Source of the DNA: Acanthamoeba lenticulata
Lineage: Eukaryota > Discosea > Longamoebia > Acanthamoebidae
NCBI GenBank assembly: GCA_002179805.1
Contig: NAVB01001799.1
Location: forward strand, 1 to 16,639
Direction of reading: 5' to 3'
Length of the DNA stretch: 16,639 nt
A program made the translations under genes and the position numbers. This document shows, piece after piece, positions 6,136 to 15,856 of the stretch; position 1 is the stretch's first letter; every line of letters starts with the position of its first letter. The notes beneath the pieces are model-generated. The model had not been told where the DNA came from. It made no database searches and saw only the letters and a list, made by a program, of their open reading frames with translations.

Positions 6136-9100
6136 TTACAAGGGTTCGAGCTCGTCGATGGCGAGCTCGGGCAGGCGCCAATACTGGAACTGGTTGAACT
6201 CCTCCTGCGGCGGGGGCTGGTTGATGGCGGGGAACATCTCGTGCACCACCTCGTTGAGCTTCATGTACGACCTCTTGTACGTGCGGTTCGACATCGAGAT
6301 CTCGCCTCTGTGCGCACGCCAACATCGTCATCATTACAATCTTCTTCTTCTTCATCATCATCATCATTTAGCCGTGGCGAAGCAGGCGGTACCGCTGGTT
6401 GATGGTGAAGATCTTGCCCTTGGGCACGCCCACGGTGAGGTAGGAGAGGGCGTCCGAGGGCCGGTTGCCAAAGCCCGCGTAGAACGGGTTGCCGTGCGGG
6501 AAGAGGGCGGCGATGTCCTTGAGGCACGCGATCTTGAACTCCTCCGGGTTGCGCCGGATGACCTCCCGGTGCACCGACCGGAGGAGCCCGTTGGGCGACG
6601 TGAACACGGGGCCCTCCGGGAGGGACACGTCGTCCTGCCGCAGGGTCGAGATGTAGCCCCGCGTGATGTTGGCCTGCCCGATGGATCGCGACGACACGTA
6701 GAGGATGCGGTAGCCGTTCTCGTAGATGTTGGAGTACAGCTGGGCAATCCCTGTGTGTGTGTGTTGGTGTAAGAATGCTTGGCATTCCATGCAAAGGCGG
6801 AGACAGCAGAGGCAGCAGCTGGCGAGACCTGAGTGGGACCAGTCGCGGCCGACGATGGGAAGGATGTGGCCGAGCAGATCCGACTTGGTGATGGTGCCGT
6901 CGATGTCGGAGATGACGATCTTGGTGAAGCGCGACCAGAGGTAGATCATTGCCGTGACCTCCTGCGTCGCCGTCTCTGACCGCACGAGGAAGGTGGCCTT
7001 GTTGGCCCCTTCCTTCAGGCCCATCGCCGCCAGTTGCTCGCTCGTGGGCCGGAGCGTGCGCCGCTCGGCGGCCGTGAACGACGGGCGGCCCTTCGCGTCC
7101 GGGTGCGCGCTCGTCGGGACCGCGCTGGAGGACCACCACCAGCGCCACGACGACGCCGAGGACGAGCGCGTGGGCGTCGTCATCGTCGACGCGGAGGCGA
7201 ACGAGGACCCCGCGCGGTCGTCCTTGGTGGTCTTGCCCTGCGGCAGCGGCGTGAGCTTGGCGGCGGCCTCGATGGTGGCCGCCGGCCCAAAGGCCAAGTG
7301 CGACACGATCAGCGCCACAGCATCCTTGCCCGCGTAGACCCTGGTTGTCAACGCGCCGTGGTGTCAGCCTCCAGCTGCGCGGACGAGTCGGGAGAGAGAT
7401 AGAGACGCACTTGTCGCGGATGCGCACGACGAGGCGCGGATCGGCGAGGACGGCGCCCGGATCCTTCCAATACTCGTCCTGCGAGACGCGGTGCTCCTTG
7501 AACAGCCGCTCGGCCATCTGGACGACCAGCAACAACAACGGGTCTGGTGAGCTTCGCGAACAGCTGTGAAGGGAGCGAGAGAAAGAAAGAAAGAGAAAAC
7601 GGGCGAGGCACCTCAAAAGCGGTGTTCGGGAGGAGGTCGCCGCACAGGGAGAGGGCCACCGCCATCCCGTCGTCACCGTTGCTTAGCTCAGCGGCGTCGA
7701 CGTCGACGTCGACATCAGCGGCAGCCGCTGCTTTCATTTCCTCGTCAAAGGAGTGCTTGTGTCGAGATGGCTCGTTGACCGCCTCGTCGGCGCTGCCGAC
7801 CATTGTCGGCGTGGGCAGGCCGTTAACGGTCGTCTCGTCGTCCGAGGTGGCGTCGTCGCCGTTGGCTTCGTGCATTTGGAGCTCCTTTGCTGTAGCCGGG
7901 CTGACGGCCTCCTCGCGCGCTCTTCGCCCGTTGGTGGCGGCTCCGATGTGCTGTTCAGCGGCCCAGTGCTGCTCCTCCTCGAGCGACCGCGAAGCCAACA
8001 GGCCTTGCTGAGACAGGCCCACGGCGTTGGTTGAGTCTTCTTGCGCGTCTTCCATTTGGTCGTCCCGTCGCTCGCGCTCGTCTTCACTGTGGTTGGCATC
8101 GCTCACCGCCCCTGAGGCCATCGTTGCTTTGCTTTCGCTCTTTTCGTCGTTCTCACGTTCACTTTCGTTTTCACTTTCGTCTGCAGTCCGCTTGGACGGG
8201 TCGGTGGCATCCATTTGTTCGCGCACGACATCGGCCTCTTCGTTCTTTCCTTCGTTCCCGCCATCATCATCGGCAGCCGCCACCGCCGTTGTTACGGCTT
8301 CGCGATCGTCCCCCTCTTCCCGCTCACTCTCGATGCCAAACTCAAGTCCGCCGTCAGCCAATCGCTCCGCCGCAGCTTCTTCGAGCTCCAGCTCGCGCTC
8401 GATCTCGTCCGCCTGCCGCTCGAGCGCCGCCTCGTCCTCAAAATGCCTGGCGACCTCATCGAGAAGGTGGAGCTTCTCGAGCGAATGGTTGCGCGGGATG
8501 CTCGTGGGCGACGCACACTCGCGCGGCGACACGGCCGAGTAGAAGTACTCGTCCATGCCCTCCCCGTCTTCGTCGTCGTCCGGGAAGCCCGACAAGAACC
8601 CCGAATCGGCCTATCGGAGAGTGCCATGATGAGCCAAAACGAAATGATCATAGGATATGTTAGAATATTTTGAAGCATTCTTACTCTAAACAAAAATTAA
8701 AGATAAGGCGGAAGTACCGGCTTGATTAGGTAAACGGGCTCCGTGGCTTCCTTGGGCTTGAGCATGTTGATGAGACCGCCGATGCCCCACTTGCGCTTCC
8801 AGCCGGCCTCAGGGCCGCCCTTGCTGTCCCCATCAGAGGCATAACCACCGACGCTTGCGTCGGGCAGCAGTTCATGCAGGCTGTTGCGCCGGGGCTGTGG
8901 CGCGAGCGGCGTTGATTAGACGCGCGTCGCGTGCGTGCTACGCTTTGAATAAGACCGTGAGGGACGGGGCGGATGCGCACTCGTGCCGGCACGGTCGGAG
9001 AGGCGATCTTGGTGCTGTCATGCAGCGGATTCTCTCCCTCTGGGAAGCTCGACACTGCCGCGCATCAAAGTGAGTGTGGAGGTGAATGTCCCATAAGTGA

Positions 9101-10135
9101 TACTCTGAAGGGACCAAGAAGAGAAGACAAATACACTTAGGCAAATCGCTGTACGAGGCGCTGGGCGAAGCGACAGGTGAGCTGACCTGCCGCCGACTCG
9201 GAAGTAGGCCCCAGCCCCACGTCCAACGTGTACCCGGCTGCACAGAAATATGCATAGGTTATGTTGTTAAGAAAAGATGTCATGGCCTTCTACGCTGAAC
9301 TCGGGGAGTGCGCCAATACCTGCTCAACAGCGTCGACGACAGCGGCAGCAGCCTGTTGGTCAGCTCCGGCTTCTGTGGGAATCTCTGTGGAAGTCTCCGA
9401 GCTAGGCTGCTCCATCAGGGCGTCGGCAACTGCAGCCGCCACGGGCAGAGCCGGGCCTGCCGCCTCTTCGGCCATCTGGGGACGCCACCGGGGCGCATGT
9501 AAGAACAAGAAGGGCGGACCGCTTGTTTGTGTGCAGGTGGCCGCACCTCGATGGTCTCCTCGGCCCGCTGCACTTCTCTTTCCTCTGCGCGGATCTGGGC
9601 TTCGGGCTTTTCTTTTCTGGCCTGATGGCGAGTGTTGAGGTTAATCACCCACAGCCAAAGACTACAAAAGCCAAAATAAGACCAACAAAATATAACACCC
9701 AAGGTCCGAGTGGCAAAAAATTGTGCAGCTTGTCGAGGCCCTTGTGCAGCGACCGCGGGAACGATGACGTTCTCCTGCTGGGAGCAGAGGCGTACCTGCA
9801 CTGGATCAACTTCAAAATAGGCCTCGCCAGCTTCGCCCAGCCGCATCCTCACCGGAACGGGTTCGCCGTTCACCTCGATGTGAACCTGCACGCGCCACGA
9901 GACAAGTCAATACTCTGCAGAGTTGCGTTTTGTTTCTGCAAAGATGAATAGAGAGGAAAAAACAGAGAGGGGGTGAAAGGGAAAGTACCACTTTCTCCTC
10001 TTCACGAAGAAGGTGGCCACGCCCGAAGCGTATGTGAAAGGGCGTGGAGGCATAGCTGCCATCTTCTTGCTGAACAACGAGGACGTCAATTGATCCTCGG
10101 CTGAAATCAAAGAAATCGCGGACGCCCGACCACAT
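6136..10135 (-). CDS. LPIN: Lipin-family phosphatidate phosphatase, 983 aa, 12 exons
   Basis: Lipins are Mg2+-dependent enzymes that turn phosphatidate into diacylglycerol at the ER. Exons: 10135-9989, 9885-9796, 9621-9547, 9475-9301, 9237-9187, 9054-8966, 8894-8718, 8610-7612, 7517-7411, 7340-6829, 6750-6393, 6307-6136; phases agree and the sum is 2952 nt. The N-Lip domain is residues 1 to about 80 ([32 protein letters not shown]). A long acidic middle (about 269-595) ends in [10 protein letters not shown]. The C-terminal HAD catalytic half has DIDGT (782-786), the LxxIL-type LGHIL (793-797), [36 protein letters not shown] and YWRLPE. Exon 4's donor (A|GTTCAG) and exons 5-6 are the least certain; a stronger donor GTATTG at 9319 would give another local model. 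The small gene next door is divergent. Confidence 0.92.
6341..6367. repeat. CTT/ATC trinucleotide repeat in the last lipin intron
   Basis: Plus-strand (CTT)n runs directly into (CAT)n within the 85-nt last lipin intron (6392-6308). On the coding strand it reads (ATG)n(AAG)n just after the unspliced stop, so an unspliced transcript would end early with a short tail. Confidence 0.75.
6752..6764. repeat. Dinucleotide TG/CA repeat in a lipin intron
   Basis: A (TG)n run on the plus strand becomes (CA)n directly before the acceptor AG of the 78-nt lipin intron 6828-6751. It takes the place of the usual pyrimidine tract. Confidence 0.7.
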
Positions 10136-10430
10136 CGCGAGCTGAGCGACGGGGTGTTGGCTAGTTGCTCACAAACAATGTGCTTGGAGCACAGCGGTGT
10201 TGTGGATGCGTGCACAGATCAAGGAGAAAACGCTGCCACGTTGCGTGGTGTGCGCAGCTATTATTATTTGTTTTACTTTATTTTCCTCCTGTACTTTTTC
10301 TCTCCGCGAAATTCCTGCTCCTGTGTCATCTGATCTCGCCCAGATAAATCGCAACGGTACGTCCCTGTTATGCATGCTTTTGCCATTGTCCAGACCTCTT
10401 AAATCAGCCTTTTTTTTCAAGTGCAGGGCA
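10136..10430. promoter_or_regulatory. Divergent promoter region of lipin and the small membrane protein
   Basis: These 295 bp separate two divergent start codons. The region includes a T-rich stretch at 10259-10290 and, near the plus-strand gene, a 5'UTR intron (10357-10426). No TATA box or CCAAT box stands out. Co-regulation is possible but not shown. Confidence 0.45.
10357..10426 (+). other. Probable 5'UTR intron of the small membrane-protein gene (70 nt)
   Basis: The donor CAACG|GTACGT is strong. The acceptor follows a run of eight T (CCTTTTTTTTCAAGTGCAG|). The ATG comes 4 nt after the acceptor. Size and signals match the coding introns nearby. If unspliced, an in-frame upstream ATG at 10197 would add 78 residues. 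Confidence 0.65.
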
Positions 10431-10793
10431 ATGTCTTCGCCACTGCACCCAAAGCGGCCAGTGTGGAAACGAGATTTTGATGCTCGCCGCATCGAGGCTG
10501 AGATGGAGGCCCTGCGCACAACACCGCGCTGGCATGGGTGGTGGAAGTTGGCCACGTGGACTGCCATTGCTGGTGGCGCCTACGTGCTTCTTTTCCGCAC
10601 TTCCTGGGGTGATGATGAACATGCGTTCTCTGCCATCCAGCGCTTGGGTGCCGAGTGCGCAGCTCGGTTTTTCAACGTTGACGAGGACATGCCCCCCGTG
10701 CTTACCACCACCCCAAACCAACACTCGCGAACAAACGGCGAGCAGGGCTCCGCCCCTACTACTACCACGACTGCAGGGGAAGCACAACAATAA
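10431..10793 (+). CDS. Small single-pass membrane protein, 120 aa, unknown function
   Basis: The start at 10431 is chosen because it lies right after a splice acceptor. The N-terminus is basic (HPKRPVWKRDFDARR), followed by a short helix rich in Glu and Ala. Residues about 38-55 form one membrane segment (LATWTAIAGGAYVLLF) bordered by tryptophans. The rest is soluble, with an acidic patch (NVDEDMPP) and a Thr/Gln-rich, probably disordered tail. I do not recognise a family. A basic N-terminus and a single helix would suit a small inner-mitochondrial or ER membrane protein, but nothing here decides between them. The stop codon lies inside an AATAAA. It is divergent from lipin and convergent with eS25. 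Confidence 0.7.
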   Translation: MSSPLHPKRPVWKRDFDARRIEAEMEALRTTPRWHGWWKLATWTAIAGGAYVLLFRTSWGDDEHAFSAIQRLGAECAARFFNVDEDMPPVLTTTPNQHSRTNGEQGSAPTTTTTAGEAQQ

Positions 10794-10794
10794 A
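10789..10794 (+). promoter_or_regulatory. AATAAA poly(A) signal overlapping the stop of the 120-aa gene
   Basis: The TAA stop (10791-10793) is part of AATAAA, as in the F-box/ankyrin gene. The convergent eS25 stop lies 69 bp further on. Confidence 0.6.
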
Positions 10795-10862
10795 AGCAAC
10801 AGAAACACAACAAGTTCGAGAAGTCCCCTATCTATTGTAGTCCAAACGGTTCATACCATCAT

Positions 10863-11406
10863 TTAAGACGAGCTGGTCCTCGTGTAGATGGTCTGGGCCG
10901 AGTGAGCGGAGACCTGGCGGATGAGCCCCTTGGCCATGAGCTCGTTGATGGCGCGGCGAGCAAGGCTGCCGTTGATCTTCAGGCGCTCAGAAATGACGGA
11001 GGGGGTGATGAGCTTGTAGGTCGGGACCTCCTTGAGGAGCTTCTCATAGGTGGGCTGGTCGAAGAGGACCAAGTTGTTGAGCTTCTCCTTCGTCTTGCCC
11101 TTGGACCACTTCTGCTCAAGATAAAATGCAAAGGTAAGAAAATCGATGGCCGCCATCGGAAGATTTGGCAAAGGGCGAGTTAACAAACCTTCTTCTTGCC
11201 CTTAGCCTTACCGGCCTTCTTCACGGCCGACTTGGACATCTGGACATTGCCCTTTCCGCCCTTACCACCCTTGTCCTTGCCACCCTTTCCGGCCGCTTCC
11301 TTCTTAGGCTGTACGTAAACGAAGCATGACGCACGTTAAGATTGCATGATCAAGGGACCGCGCATCTGGGGGAGACGGGGGCAGATCAAGGGAGGCGCGG
11401 TACCAT
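10863..11406 (-). CDS. RPS25: 40S ribosomal protein S25 (eS25), 123 aa, 3 exons
   Basis: eS25 is a small winged-helix protein of the 40S head, near the E site. Exons: 11406-11404 (the ATG alone), 11308-11189 and 11111-10863. The introns are 95 and 77 nt, both GT-AG and phase 0. The N-terminal tail is Lys/Gly-rich ([18 protein letters not shown]), as in other eukaryotes. The core contains [35 protein letters not shown] and [17 protein letters not shown], close to the known family. The length is typical (about 105-125 aa). A pyrimidine-rich tract lies about 15-45 nt above the start, at the likely transcription start. Confidence 0.96.
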
Positions 11407-11763
11407 GATGGCTACGCCTGTGTGAGATGAGGAGAGAGAAAGAAAGGACAGACGATTCGGGAAGCAAGAGAAAAAGCAATTCTATGTCGACACTAATTTT
11501 GCATCACCAGCCACCTTAAGATGTGGTACACCAAGCATCAAGAACTTGATGTGCGATGCCCGATTTCGCCGCGATGGCCTGAGTTCAACACAAGTGTACT
11601 TGGTATGACATGTCTCCCCAACTTCATCAAGCGTGTATCATTAAGTCTCTCAACTAAGTTAGGGATTTTTAAATTTTTGAAAGATTGGCACAGCAGGATT
11701 GGATGTAGGTCTTTTTTATGGTAGAAGCAAGGTTGCAAAAGTCACAACTCTTAAGGAAGCAGC
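11407..11763. promoter_or_regulatory. Intergenic: eS25 promoter and TCTP 3' flank
   Basis: These 357 bp separate two minus-strand genes. Just above eS25 the minus strand has a pyrimidine tract (about 11421-11450, CCTTTCTTTCTCTCTCC), as expected near the start of a ribosomal protein mRNA. The part at 11640-11740 is clearly AT-richer than the rest of the window and probably belongs to the TCTP 3'UTR. A perfect palindrome lies at 11536-11551. Short open frames exist on both strands but carry no recognisable motif. Confidence 0.4.
11536..11551. repeat. Short perfect inverted repeat
   Basis: CATCAAG and CTTGATG are separated by AA. This could form a 7-bp hairpin in RNA or be a dimeric protein site. 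It lies in the gap between TCTP and eS25. Confidence 0.5.
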
Positions 11764-12447
11764 TTAGTACTTCTCCTCGTTCATGCCGTCCTTCCACATG
11801 AAGAAGTAAGGAGTCTGGCCGTCCTCGGAGTACCTGCTGAGCACGATCATGCCGTTGTCAATGTCCATCTTCTCGCCCTGGTAGAACGTGTACTCGTCGA
11901 AGTCAGCGATGACCTTCTTGACGAAGGCCTGGGCGCCCTTCTTGAAGGCGGGCACACGCGAGGGGCTGTCAGCCTCGAGCTTCTTAAGGAGGCGAGCCAT
12001 GTAGTCCTTGATGTGGGTCATGTAGGACTTCTTGGTGAAGTCAGTCTGGACGAGCTTGTGGGCATCGACCAGGTTGTTAACGGTCACCGAGGTGGGATCG
12101 TAGGTCTCCTCACCGCCACCGTCACCCGCCATGTCGTAGTTGCCCTCAGTCCTAGTGATGAGCTGGACAAGTGTCGAGAGCGTCAGCTCAACTGGTCCAG
12201 CACCTCCATTTGTTTTTAACATTTAATTGTATGCCACTCACCTTGGTGGTGAACTTGTAGATGACATCATCCTCAAGCTCCACGGGGTACACGTCGGAGG
12301 CGAGCTCGTCCTCTGCGAGCGGGGAGAGATGAGATTACACTGAATCTCCGCATCGCCACACGCCCAATTGCAGAACACGAAAAGAGAGAAGCATGAAGGG
12401 CGAAAGATGGGAAGCTTACCAGTGAAAATGTCCTTGAAGATCTTCAT
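11764..12447 (-). CDS. TCTP: Translationally controlled tumour protein homologue (TCTP), 165 aa, 3 exons
   Basis: Exons: 12447-12420, 12312-12242 and 12162-11764, with GT-AG introns of 107 and 79 nt (phases 1 and 0). The product is 165 aa against about 170 in the family. It opens with MKIFKDIFT and continues with DELASDVYPVEL. It keeps the TRTEG strand, the loop NYDMAGDGG and the helical hairpin. The C-terminal signature contains FDEYTFYQGEKMD and VLSRYSEDGQTPYFFMWKDG. TCTP is an abundant cytosolic protein tied to growth, calcium binding and translation-factor/GTPase interactions. It stands next to eS25 on the same strand and shares a 212-bp divergent upstream region with ALG9. Confidence 0.96.
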
Positions 12448-12659
12448 GGTAGTTGATTAGGCGGGAACGGTGAGCTGTTCGGGTCGGGAAAGAGACAAAG
12501 AACACCGGCCAGCCGCGCGGCTTGAAGAAACAACACAGAAACGTTGCCAACCAACTCCGATTGGGGAAATGTGCTCAAATTCGGTAGAATGCAGACCGCC
12601 ATTTTCCTTCTCCCTTTCCTGCTGCGCCTTTCCTGGGCTTGTTTTCTTTGTCACACGAC
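12448..12659. promoter_or_regulatory. Bidirectional promoter between TCTP and ALG9
   Basis: Only 212 bp separate the two start codons. An inverted CCAAT box (ATTGG at 12560-12564) is near the middle. A CCGCCATTTT motif at about 12596-12605, similar to YY1 sites, and a pyrimidine-rich stretch lie on the ALG9 side. The TCTP side has a pyrimidine tract on the minus strand (about 12485-12505). The motif readings are by eye; shared regulation is inferred. Confidence 0.55.
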
Positions 12660-15564
12660 ATGTCGAGCTCGGCGAAGGGCAGCGGCCCTGTGCGCCGCAA
12701 GAAGGGCGAAGAGACGCAAGAACCCAAGCTCGTGGTCGGCAAGAAGGCTTCAAGTATGTCCGTTCACTTGGATTACGTTCGCGTGACTCTGGTCCGCACT
12801 AAATCGTTCTTCTTTCTTTTTGGTATTGCTACCCAAGCTGCCAAAGTGCAAGGGCAGCTCGAGCGAGATGCCCCCGTGCAGGATGATGGCTGCGTTGTGT
12901 TTCGCCTGAAGACCGTTCTTTTCTCCTTCCTTTGCGTTAGGTCCGTCCAGTGTGGTGAAAACAGTCACCTGTTCCAGTGCCACCGCCAACCACTTTGATG
13001 TGCACATGTTGCACTCACCAGGCTATTGGGCGCTGTTGTCAACAATGTGTCCGACTGCGACGAGACTTTCAACTACTGGGAGCCTTCCCACTACATGCTC
13101 TATGGCTGGGGCTTTCAAACCTGGGAGTACAGGTGCTGCAGCCTTCTTCACCACCGCAGCCTCGACCGGTCTGCTGCCGTTTGTGATGACATCTGATTCG
13201 ACCTCTTTGTGCACAGCCCTGAGTTTGCGCTGCGGCCTTACGCCTACGCGGGCATCCACGCTGCGCTGGGCAAGCTCTTTTCCCTGCTGGGCGTGACCGA
13301 CAAGGTTCCTTCTCTGCTCTCGCCCTCAGACCGTTGGCCACGCTTTGACTCACGATGGCGACATTACGCGGAGGGCAGATCTTTATGTTCATTCTGATCC
13401 GCTGCGCGCTCGGCGCATTCTGTGCCTATGCCGAGTCGATCTTCTACTGGGGCGTCACGAAGAAGTTTGGCGGCCGGTCCAGCTCCCTTTCCTCTTCCCG
13501 CTTGATCACAAGCCGCAGCTCACCCAAATCGATCTCAGGGCGGGGATCTTCACCTTTGTCTTCCTCTTGTTCTCGGCCGGCATGTTCCATGCGTCCATCT
13601 CCAACCTCCCCTCCTCGCTCTCCATGTACGGAGGTACGATTGCCTTTCATCCTCATCCAACGAAGACGACAAAGATGATGATGATCGTCGGCGGCTGACT
13701 CCCCGCACGCGGGCTCGTCCCAGTGCTGCTGTGCTTTGGCTTTTGGCTGGCGGGGCACTACTTTGCGGCCGTCTTCTCGGCCTGCTTTGGGGTCATCCTC
13801 GGGTGGCCCTTTGTCGCCGTCGTCTTTGTGCCGCTCGGGCTCGACCTGCTGCTCAAGGCCGGCTTCTTCCGCGTGCTGGCGTGGGGCCTGACGGGCCTGG
13901 CCGCGTTCCTCTCCGTGTCGGTGGCCGTCGACCGCCACTACTACGGCTCGCCGCTGATCGCCGTGTGGAACCTCGTCCACTACAACGTGTTCGCGCCCAA
14001 GGGCTCCGAGCTCTACGGCGTCGAGGAGTGGACCTTTTACTTCATCAACCTCTTCCTCAACTTCAACTTTGTCTTTGTCCTCTCTCTTCTCGCCCTGCCG
14101 GTCCGCTTCCCGCCCAGCGTTCCCGCACCTAGCCGCGCCAGCCACTCACTTCGAGGCTTTGCGCGCACACGTATACACGATGCAGGCCGCGCTGGTGTTC
14201 AGGAAGTGGAGCAAGAGCCTGGCCCACGTCCACCCAGTCTCCCTCCTGTTCTACCTCCTCCCCTACTACCTCTGGCTTGCCGTACGTCGTTGCGTTGTTT
14301 CTGATGGCTGCTTGAGAAGAAGTGCTGGCGCGCTGACGCTATCACCTCGGGGGAGCAGGCCATGCTCAAGCTGCCGCACAAGGAGGAGCGCTTCATGTTT
14401 GTCATGTATCCTCTCATCAGCCTCGGCGGTGCGCTCGCTCAACGCCCGATTGTGGAGACCTGCTTTGCATCTCACACGCGAATCTCAACACGTGTACAGG
14501 CGCGCTCACGTTTGTGGTGGCGCTCGACGTCCTGCGGGCATTCCTCACTTCGCTGACTTCCTCATCATCATCATCGGGCAAGTCCTCATCATCGCGCAAG
14601 GGCCGCAAGACTCCGTTCCAGGGGCAAGTTTCTCGCTCTCTCCGCGCGCTTCCTCTCCAGCTCGGGAGGCTGACTCTCGGCGACGTGTGTGCGTGGGAGC
14701 CAGGCTGCTGACCGCCCTGGCCGTTCTTTTCTGCGTCGGTTTCGTGGTGCTGTCGGCCTCGCGCGTCGCCGCTCTGGTAACGCACTCCTCCTTCTCCTCC
14801 TTCTCCTTTCCGCAACTTGCTCGCTTGAGCTCTTCTCACGCTGGCGGCCCGAGACAGCGCGTCAACTATGAGGCGCCGCTCTACGTCTACGACCACCTGT
14901 ACCACGTCGAGCTCCGCGAGGGCGCCGACCTCAACCTCCCGCTCCCCGGCGATCGTCCGTCCCCCTTCCCTCATTGCAACACACTCACACACACACACAC
15001 ACGCACAAACGGGGTCACGCGCGGGCTCACATGAACGCGCATGCGCGCACGCAGTCAACGTCTGCGTGGGGAAGGAGTGGTATCGCTTCCCGTCCAACTT
15101 CTGGATCCCGCACCCGCGCTTTCACGTCTCCTTCGTCCGGTCGTCGTTCCGAGGCGAGCTGCCGAAGCCCTACTCGCCGCCCCCGGAAGGCTCGCGCATC
15201 ATCCACCCCGACTTCAACGACCAGAACCAGGAGGAGATGTCGCGCTACGTACGTTGGCGCTCTTTTTTGCCCATAAAGGCTCGCCCGCGTTGGCCTCACT
15301 CGGGCGTGGCCATGATGACCACAGGTGAACGAGAGCGACTGCCACTACATGGCCGACCTGGACTTTGAGGGCCAGAGCGAGCCGCACTACGCCGCGCAGA
15401 CGGAGCGATGGGAAGTCATCTACGCGCACCCGTTCATCAACGCGGCTGCCTCGCACCCGCTCTTCCGCGCCTTCTACGTGCCGCCACCGCTCTCCGCGGG
15501 CAAGACGCACTGGGACCGCTACGTACTGCTCCGCTCGCGCCCCCACTTTGCCCGTGTGGCGTGA
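12660..15564 (+). CDS. ALG9: ALG9 alpha-1,2-mannosyltransferase, 605 aa, 14 exons
   Basis: ALG9 adds two alpha-1,2 mannoses to the dolichol-linked oligosaccharide in the ER lumen (GT22, dolichol-P-mannose donor). Exons: 12660-12753, 12838-12940, 13022-13132, 13217-13304, 13379-13476, 13539-13633, 13724-14100, 14186-14281, 14359-14428, 14500-14581, 14704-14776, 14858-14954, 15055-15248, 15325-15564. All introns are GT-AG (62-122 nt), phases agree and the sum is 1818 nt. Motifs: DCDETFNYWEPSHYML (77-92) with the luminal acidic pair, GWGFQTWEYSPEFALRPYAY, SAGMFHAS, GWPF, LFLNFN, HKEERF (361-366) and NVCVGKEWYRFP. Length matches human ALG9 (about 610). Many hydrophobic helices are present. A Ser-run (SSSSSSGK) near 399-404 lies in a loop. 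The soluble C-terminus ends with WDRYVLLRSRP. Confidence 0.95.
14986..15002. repeat. CA dinucleotide repeat in ALG9 intron 12
   Basis: A (CA)n run lies in the 100-nt intron 14955-15054. Like the repeat in the lipin intron, it sits between donor and acceptor where no coding constraint applies. Confidence 0.75.
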
Positions 15565-15856
15565 GCCAAGAGGAGAAGTAGCGGAGCAACACACCAACAA
15601 CAAGAGAAAGAGACGCATGTGTAACAGAGCGGCAGCTCTCTGGTTGGTCTTGACCCCATACAACCAAAAATGACCCGTTATTGGCGGTGTGCCATTGGCC
15701 GTTGCCTTTCCTTATCTTGGTGTGGTGCCAAGTAACTCGGCTTCAAAGGGTCTCACCACTAACGGCGGGCCTGTCTTTTACCTGCATCTCTGCGCTTTTC
15801 TCCATTTTGTTCATCACCTCCTCGTGCCGCACTGTTGCTCAACTTTCTACACGTTC
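15565..15856. promoter_or_regulatory. Intergenic: ALG9 3' flank and promoter of the Frizzled-CRD gene
   Basis: These 292 bp separate two plus-strand genes. No AATAAA follows ALG9. The distal half is pyrimidine-rich (about 15770-15845), as in many 5' flanks here. The frame of the next gene is open upstream to about 15689, but the residues there do not look like a leader peptide. Confidence 0.35.

Noticed and set aside
8027..8663. Plus-strand Ser- and Arg-rich open frames opposite lipin exon 8
   Set aside because: They are low-complexity shadows of the acidic coding strand and have no start context or family motif.
11521..11740. Box C/D snoRNA in the AT-rich gap
   Set aside because: A TGATGA-like C box occurs on the minus strand, but no matching CTGA D box or terminal stem was found at the right distance.
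13444..14145. Minus-strand open frame (233 codons) opposite ALG9
   Set aside because: It crosses three ALG9 exons and two introns, and its composition is the complement of membrane-helix codons.
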